DNA of 64,000 bases, taken from the NCBI RefSeq assembly GCF_008831285.2, contig NC_045140.1, positions 8,242,505-8,306,504 of the forward strand, in the 5' to 3' direction. Under the pieces are notes generated by a model, which saw nothing but the letters and a program-made list of their open reading frames with translations, was not told where the DNA came from and did no database searches. Source of the stretch: Nymphaea colorata (lineage: Eukaryota; Streptophyta; Magnoliopsida; Nymphaeales; Nymphaeaceae). Below, one piece after another: positions 59,155 to 64,000 of the stretch. The position numbers were made by a program, and so were the translations under genes. Within the stretch, counting starts at the first letter, position 1. Every line of letters begins with the position of its first letter.

Positions 59155-59705
59155 CAGGGGTGAACACGAGTCGAGTCAAGCCCGAGTTCAGTCAGCTCGA
59201 GCTCGGCTCGTCTAATGAAACCTCGAGCTCGACTAATGAAACCTTGAGCTCAACTGAGCTCGAGTTCGAGATTAGCTCGATGGAAGCAGCTCGAGCTCGA
59301 TTCAGTAGTAATGTGTTGAGCTCGAGCTCAGTTCGATTAAGGCTCAACAAACTCACTTGAATAGAATTGATATTCATCGTTAGGTATTAAGTTAGAGCTC
59401 GACTCAATTAAGGCTCGACAAACTCGTTTGAATAGAATCGATATTCATCATTACGTGTGGAGCTCGAGTTTGACTCAATTAAGGTTCAACAAACTTGTTT
59501 GTATAGAATTGATATTCATCGTTAGGTGTTAAGCTAGAACTCTGCTCGATTAAAGCTCGACAAACTCGATTAAAGCTCGAGCTCTACTCGGCAGTTACGT
59601 GTTCAGCTCGAACTTAACTCAATTATTTGAACGAGTCGACTTATGAACTCGAGCTCGACTCATTAAGCAAATGACTTGGCTCGAACTCGTTCGCGAAAGT
59701 AGTCC
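59155..59705 (+). mobile_element. GAGCTCGA-rich element with 71-bp repeats, copy 2
   Basis: The element starts CAGGGGTGAACACGAGTCGAG and ends with AAGCAAATGACTTGGCTCG-AACTCGTTCGCG. TATTCATC recurs at 59371, 59442 and 59513, an exact 71-bp period. Its reverse complement aligns end to end with 13392-13850. A 66-codon open frame on + and a 61-codon frame on - over this DNA are composition artefacts. Confidence 0.65.
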
Positions 59706-59859
59706 TCTATGATGATGGTAGGTCGAAAGTAGAAATAAAAGAGGTTAAACCTAAACTGCAGCCTCAAGAGGTCACATGTTTGAGATAGTGTTTAGAATGC
59801 CGGAATATGGGCAAGCAATCTAGCATACCCAAGGGTTGTTGAATGCCGGTACAAGGCGG

Positions 59860-60035
59860 AGGCAGAAATTTTTTGTTGCAATGGCCAAACTATAGTTTCA
59901 AAATTTTAATAAGGGTTGAAATAAAAAATTTTAATATATATATATATAAAACTAAAACTTTTTAAATTTATACATTAATTTTTAAAGTTTTAAAAAACTG
60001 AGAGGGGGCAAGGCCCCTGCCGGATGCGGGCATGA
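59860..60035 (+). mobile_element. hAT-like non-autonomous element remnant, second copy
   Basis: The segment runs from GCGGAGGCAGAAATTTTTTG to GAGGGGGCAAGGCCCCTGCC with an AT-rich middle (AAACTAAAACTTTTTAAATTT). It is the opposite-strand match of 1690-1870. The GCGGAGGC start is common in plant hAT-type elements. Confidence 0.45.
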
Positions 60036-60039
60036 CTAA

Positions 60040-60800
60040 GGCTTCCATGCCCTGAGGTTCCCAGACTAGATGGTAAGAAGAAGGAGGTCAGATGTTAGAT
60101 TGGTGGCCAAGAATATGTCGGATTCAGAGAGAGAGAGGTTCATACCCAATTGTTGGAGGACTTTCCTTTTGGTTTCCATCAGAAGGCTGATTTGAGCATG
60201 CAGGTTTCCGACAGTACTAAAGAGATCGATCTAAAGCAAAGGGTGGGTTAGGGAGCAGTAAGAAAAGGAGTTTGAAAGGGCAAGTGGTTAATCGATAGGG
60301 GGTATCAAGATGCAGAGGATTCCAGGATCAAGAGATGGCGCTTATGTTGCATACTGGAGGGTCCAATTTGAAGATGCAAAAATCATATAGACCCTCATGG
60401 TGTGCAGTTACTGCACATGCCAACCCATATGAAACTCCACTACTGACGTCGGCTAATGATCTGCCACGTGTTGTGTGAAAGAATACTCATATTTATTTTG
60501 GCTAGAGTTTACCTACTTTAAGAATTTGTATAAAATCTTAATGAATGTTTACTATGATAAATGTAGCAAACTTATCAACTTTTGTAAGATAAGATCAACA
60601 ATTGATTGTGAAAGTATACAAAGTGTTTGGAACAATAATTATTTGACCTTTTTCACCAGTGTCTTATGCCAATCAGGACAACCAATCTTGTTAAGTTTTA
60701 GAATGGAAACCAGTTCATCTCAAATGTCATCTAGTTTTGCTTCAGAATCTGATTTCTTAGTCTCTAATTTGCTGGACGACCTGCAAGGCAACGTTTTCTG
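60040..60800. other. Intergenic, no gene assigned
   Basis: A 108-codon plus-strand frame (60475-60801) is present but resembles nothing I recognise and runs into the minisatellite. I do not call it a gene. Confidence 0.35.
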
Positions 60801-61449
60801 ATATCAGTTGTCGATCCCAATGAGTCTTTTAGCTTTTTATTTCTTTATCTTCAATTACTTACTACTGTCATTCTTACTGATTAATACATCAACAAATATT
60901 TTATCTCTTTTTCTTTTCTTCTCCCTTTTTGATACCAGTTGCTGAAACCAAAGAGTCTTTTAGTTTTTTGTTATTTTATCTTCAATTACTTACCATACTG
61001 CTCACTAAATCAACAAATATTTTGTCTTTTTTTTTTTTCTTTTGCTTTTTTAATAGTAGATGCTGATCCCAAAGAGTCTTTTGGTTTTTTGCTTTTTTTA
61101 TCTTCAATTACTTACTATTATCATCCTTATTACTCACTAGATCAACAAATATTTTATCTCTTTTGCTTTTCTCATACCAGTTATCGATCCCAATGAGTCT
61201 TTTAGTTTTTTGCTCTTTTATCTTCAATTACTTACTATCATCATCCTTACTGCTCACTAGATCGATAAATATATTGTCTTTTTTTTTTTCTCTTTTGCTT
61301 TTTTAATACCAGTTGCCGAACCCAAAGAGTCATTTAGTTTTTTGCTTTTTTTTTCTTCAATTACTTATTATTATCATCCTCATTACTCACTAGATCAACA
61401 AATATTTTGTCTATTTTTCTCTATTCTTTTGCTTTTCTGATACCAGTTG
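60801..61449. repeat. Minisatellite, five units of 121-134 bp
   Basis: Units start at ATACCAGTTG-like words at 60801, 60932, 61053, 61174 and 61306, with a sixth start at 61440 cut after about 10 bases. Each holds a CCCAAAGAGTCTTTTAG-like block, TCTTCAATTACTTACTA and CACTAGATCAACAAATATTT. The sixth unit breaks exactly where the hAT terminus CAGGGGTGAAGCC begins at 61451. Confidence 0.85.
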
Positions 61450-61450
61450 C

Positions 61451-61475
61451 CAGGGGTGAAGCCAGGATTTTTTCT
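61451..61475 (+). mobile_element. hAT terminus
   Basis: CAGGGGTGAAGCCAGGATTT is close to the CAGGGGCGGAGCCAGG ends of plant hAT elements. It interrupts the minisatellite and faces the hAT transposase fragment at 62012-62375. The other end was not found before 64000. Confidence 0.6.
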
Positions 61476-62011
61476 CAGGGCGGACCGAACGGTCCAACTA
61501 ACTGTAATACATTATATATATATATATATAGACTCACACACTTTAGATATTTACATACCACAATGTAGTAGAAGTGAACATATGTTGTATAAAATTGCCC
61601 ACGTCATGAACGTGAAGCGCGACCTGTCCTACGACACATTTTAATAATTGTTTGTGTCATTAGCACAAAACACGATCTGTCCTAAACAGATAAGGTGCTC
61701 TATTTCTATTACAGTGACGTAGGTGTGAACATAAAGTGGACATACAAATATCACAACAAAAATATAGCAAACAAAGACATCTACAAACTAAAAAACCAAA
61801 ATAAATATTACTTACCTAAAACAATCAATTTTTGCATTCTTTCTATACAATACAATCAGTTTTTGCCTTTATTTTTATTGAAAATAGTTCCATATCATCA
61901 TTCATTCACCTGCACAATAAAATGTCAATAAAAAATATATCATTTATTATTACAACTAAATAATAACTCAAGTAAACATTAACATAAAAAAGATGCAACA
62001 AAATACTTTAC

Positions 62012-62375
62012 CTATTGTAATTGTGTTCTACGGCTTTTCATCTTATAAAAGACATCAATAATATCATTTGAATCAAACATTTGAGCAATTTCTTTTTCAA
62101 TATATAAAAGTAGATAATCTGCAAAGAATTCATCATCCATTTTGTTACGCAACCTTGTTTTAATAAGTTTCATAGCAGAGAATGCCCTTTCTGTGGTTGC
62201 AGTTGAGACATGATTTGTTAGAATGAGACTAAGCAACATGTATACATAAGGATATTCTTCACTTTTTCTACTTCGTATCAATACTTCACATACATCTGAT
62301 AGTGTACTCAAATTTTGAAAACTTGGATGATGACAAATATCATTCTTCAATACAAAATCTACCTCTTATACACAA
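62012..62375 (-). pseudogene. hAT transposase C-terminal fragment (dimerisation domain)
   Basis: The minus strand reads SEEYPYVYMLLSLILTNHVS then TATTERAFSAMKLIKTRLRN and a DEFFADYLLLYIEKEIA end, the hAT C-terminal dimerisation domain (TTERAFSAMK...LRN core), as in ZMYM1-like plant hAT proteins. The 112 codons end at a stop. The catalytic region upstream is missing, so the gene is truncated or continues in decayed form. It lies about 540 bases inside the hAT terminus at 61451, as expected for a transposase 3' end. Confidence 0.8.
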
Positions 62376-62861
62376 CCTTGGCATCAGATCTGGATGCTTT
62401 CTTCTTGAAAATATAAGAGCTCCTCCACACACCCACTTAATAGTGTGTGAAGTGTTTTTAGACCAAACATGCATCTGAAGTAAAGCATGTTTCCTGAACT
62501 ATTACGTGGCTATCAGTACAGGAGGCCAGCAAAAGAGCATTGCTTCCTCTTCCACTTAGCCTTCATACTTCATAGTTGCCAGAAACTTCTAATTCCAGAT
62601 ACAGTCCTTGATAAGTAAATACAAGAATCAGATAAGAGGCAACATCTTGGTAGAAAAATTGCTACAAGTCATTTTTCCTTACATCCAAATTTTTTGTATA
62701 CCATGAAGATTTTGCTCCATTGATGGTCATTCAATGGAGAAAAGGGAAGTTCCTTTGAAACTAATAAATTTCAATTATTCCAAATGAATGTGAAAGTATC
62801 ATACAGTTATGTGTACCATCATACAGATCAGTAGTTAAATTGATGAAAACCAAGCTGTAAA

Positions 62862-62906
62862 GCAAAAAGATGAGGAATATAGCAAAAAGATGAGGAATAT
62901 AGCAAC
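62862..62906. repeat. 22-bp tandem duplication
   Basis: AGCAAAAAGATGAGGAATAT occurs twice in direct succession (about 62862 and 62882). Confidence 0.8.
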
Positions 62907-62927
62907 ACGAAGAATGTTGCTACTCAC

Positions 62928-63387
62928 CTCTCTACGAAAAAGCAGGTTAAGTGCATGACAATATTCTTTTCTCAAAGGACCCATGCAATTTTTATCAAGA
63001 CTTTGGAAAAGTCAGAATGCATTAATGGCTTGCAGATATGAAAAACAATGCCATTTATGTATGTATTCTCATGGAGACAAAGAAAACCTTCAAATGCTGC
63101 AGAAGGCGTGCATATGTCCTGCATTTATATCGCAAATCGGCATGATCAGGCCATTTAACTCTCCACACTGTAACATCCAATTAACATAAAGTCGGATTAA
63201 AGAAGCAATAAGAACCTCAATGAAAGAACTCAATTTGATATGCAAATAGACTTTAAGAATGACCACCTGAGAGAAGTAGCTTTTGTCATTTAACATAAAA
63301 TCCACTAGATTAGCAAAATAACTTCTCAGATGCCCGTCTAACAAAGATGCCCTTCAATTTTTCAAGTTCTAAGCGCCTCTCTTTTAC
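62928..63387 (-). pseudogene. SEC3: Exocyst SEC3 pseudogene fragment (three exons)
   Basis: Three exon-like blocks with splice-site flanks lie in order on the minus strand. Block A (63387-63267) reads KERRLELEKLKGIFVRRASE, then after a shift SYFANLVDFM and LNDKSYFSQ. Block B (63167-63088) reads, after one shift, [21 protein letters not shown]. Block C (63000-62928) reads LDKNCMGPLRKEYCHALN-LLFRRE. These are consecutive pieces of plant exocyst subunit SEC3. Block A has lost about 8 bases between two GAG words, block B is 80 nt instead of 81, and block C appears 2 nt short at its start, so the frame is broken three times. Introns are retained, so this is a DNA-level duplicate, not a retrocopy. 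Neighbouring SEC3 exons were not found. Confidence 0.85.
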
Positions 63388-63399
63388 CTGTTAAAATAA

Positions 63400-63980
63400 A
63401 TGAGAACTGTTGATAATCATAACTCATAAGGACCAGGAAAAGCCCTTTGATATCTATCATCTATGATCTACGTAATTTGATATTGGAAGATCAAGCAACA
63501 AGTGAATGTTACTGGCAAATCTAAGACCAAAAATAAAGAGAAAATATTCTTTTGCTCTCAAATTAGAAACCCACGGTCCACCATAGACAAAAGAAAAATG
63601 ATAGAAATGGTTAACAAAAAAGAAACACAAAAACTAAAGTATGAAAAAAATGGCCCCACGGCCCCACCATATTTCACTAAGCAACAAAAATGAACAGAAG
63701 AAAGTCAGGAAATGGCCCCACCTCTTCTTGAAGCCAGCAGGCAGCCGCGACCAGCGTGCTCGTGCTCGTGCTCAGCGCCTCTTGTCTCTTCCTTTCCGTC
63801 TCTCCTGCACGCTGCAGACCTTTTCCAGTGCTCGGTAGTCGGTGCTCCCTTTTTTTCTCACTGGTTTTCTCTATTTCTCTATCACTCAGACGCTCTTCTT
63901 CTCTCTTTGTCTCTAGTTTTCTCTCCCTCGTGCGTTTTTCCTTTTTTGAAAACCTAGGGCAAACAAAAGTGGGGCGGGCC
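63400..63980 (+). other. Possible promoter and leader of the edge gene
   Basis: From about 63770 the plus strand becomes C- and T-rich (CTTCCTTTCCG, CTCTTCTTCTCTC), like a plant 5' leader, ending in AAACCTAGGGC before the ATG at 63981. The part from 63400 to 63700 shows nothing recognisable. Confidence 0.3.
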
Positions 63981-64000
63981 ATGGAGTTGAATTTGGATCC
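63981..64000 (+). CDS. Possible start of a gene running off the window
   Basis: GGGCCATGGAG gives a strong plant start context, and the frame reads M-E-L-N-L-D before the window ends. The pyrimidine-rich leader upstream supports a real start, but six codons are too few to name a family. Confidence 0.3.

Noticed and set aside
60475-60801. 108-codon open frame before the minisatellite
   Set aside because: No family resemblance, no start context, and the frame stops at the first repeat unit.
62012-63387. One gene linking the hAT domain and the SEC3 exons
   Set aside because: The two are different families, all SEC3 blocks are frameshifted, and no splice path joins them.

Overview
The window reads as nuclear DNA of a flowering plant: intron-rich genes of land-plant families, AT-rich introns and intergenic DNA, many (TA)n, (GA)n and (CT)n microsatellites, and a high load of plant transposable-element relics (Copia, LINE, CACTA/EnSpm, hAT, SINE-like copies and foldback elements). 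I could not fix the species. There are no operons, CRISPR arrays or tRNA genes that I can support.

Four complete protein-coding genes could be assembled by joining exons. From left to right: (1) an At3g27210-like protein of unknown function with an MGSC N-terminus (+, 7182-10664, 3 exons); (2) cytosolic ribulose-phosphate 3-epimerase (+, 14981-19659, 8 exons including a 5-nt microexon); (3) a CBSX6-like CBS-domain protein (+, 37041-39421, 2 exons); (4) a small HMA-fold protein lacking the metal-binding cysteines, with a poly-Asn tail (-, 57640-55680, 3 exons). A fifth gene may begin at the right edge (ATG at 63981). Three exons of an exocyst SEC3 gene survive as a frameshifted pseudogene (-, 63387-62928).

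Between the genes, transposable elements dominate. At 21-29.7 kb there is a minus-strand Copia 5' fragment, a CACTA terminus, and a decayed Copia element whose 3' LTR abuts a CACTA transposase relic (a nested insertion). At 30.4-32.6 kb a segment carrying a LINE tail is tandemly duplicated. At 40.2-42.7 kb lies an AT-rich, non-coding element bounded by long inverted repeats. At 44.3 kb there is a scrap of organelle-type large-subunit rRNA. At 49.3-53.6 kb there is a nearly full-length but disrupted GC-rich LINE whose ORF1 stop overlaps the ORF2 start as ATGA. At 59-62.4 kb there are a 71-bp-repeat element (second copy at 13.4 kb, opposite strand), a five-unit minisatellite and a hAT terminus with a transposase fragment.

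The genes do not form a pathway. RPE is a housekeeping enzyme of the pentose phosphate pathway; the CBS-domain and HMA-like proteins are probably ligand- or partner-binding proteins. RPE and CBSX6 both carry a (GA)n tract shortly upstream of the start codon, and the HMA-like gene has a canonical TATA box. No clearly new multi-gene system is visible. The most unusual signals are the RPE microexon, the 2.5-kb inverted-repeat element, the 68-bp-arm hairpin at 11.9 kb and the nested or duplicated element structures.
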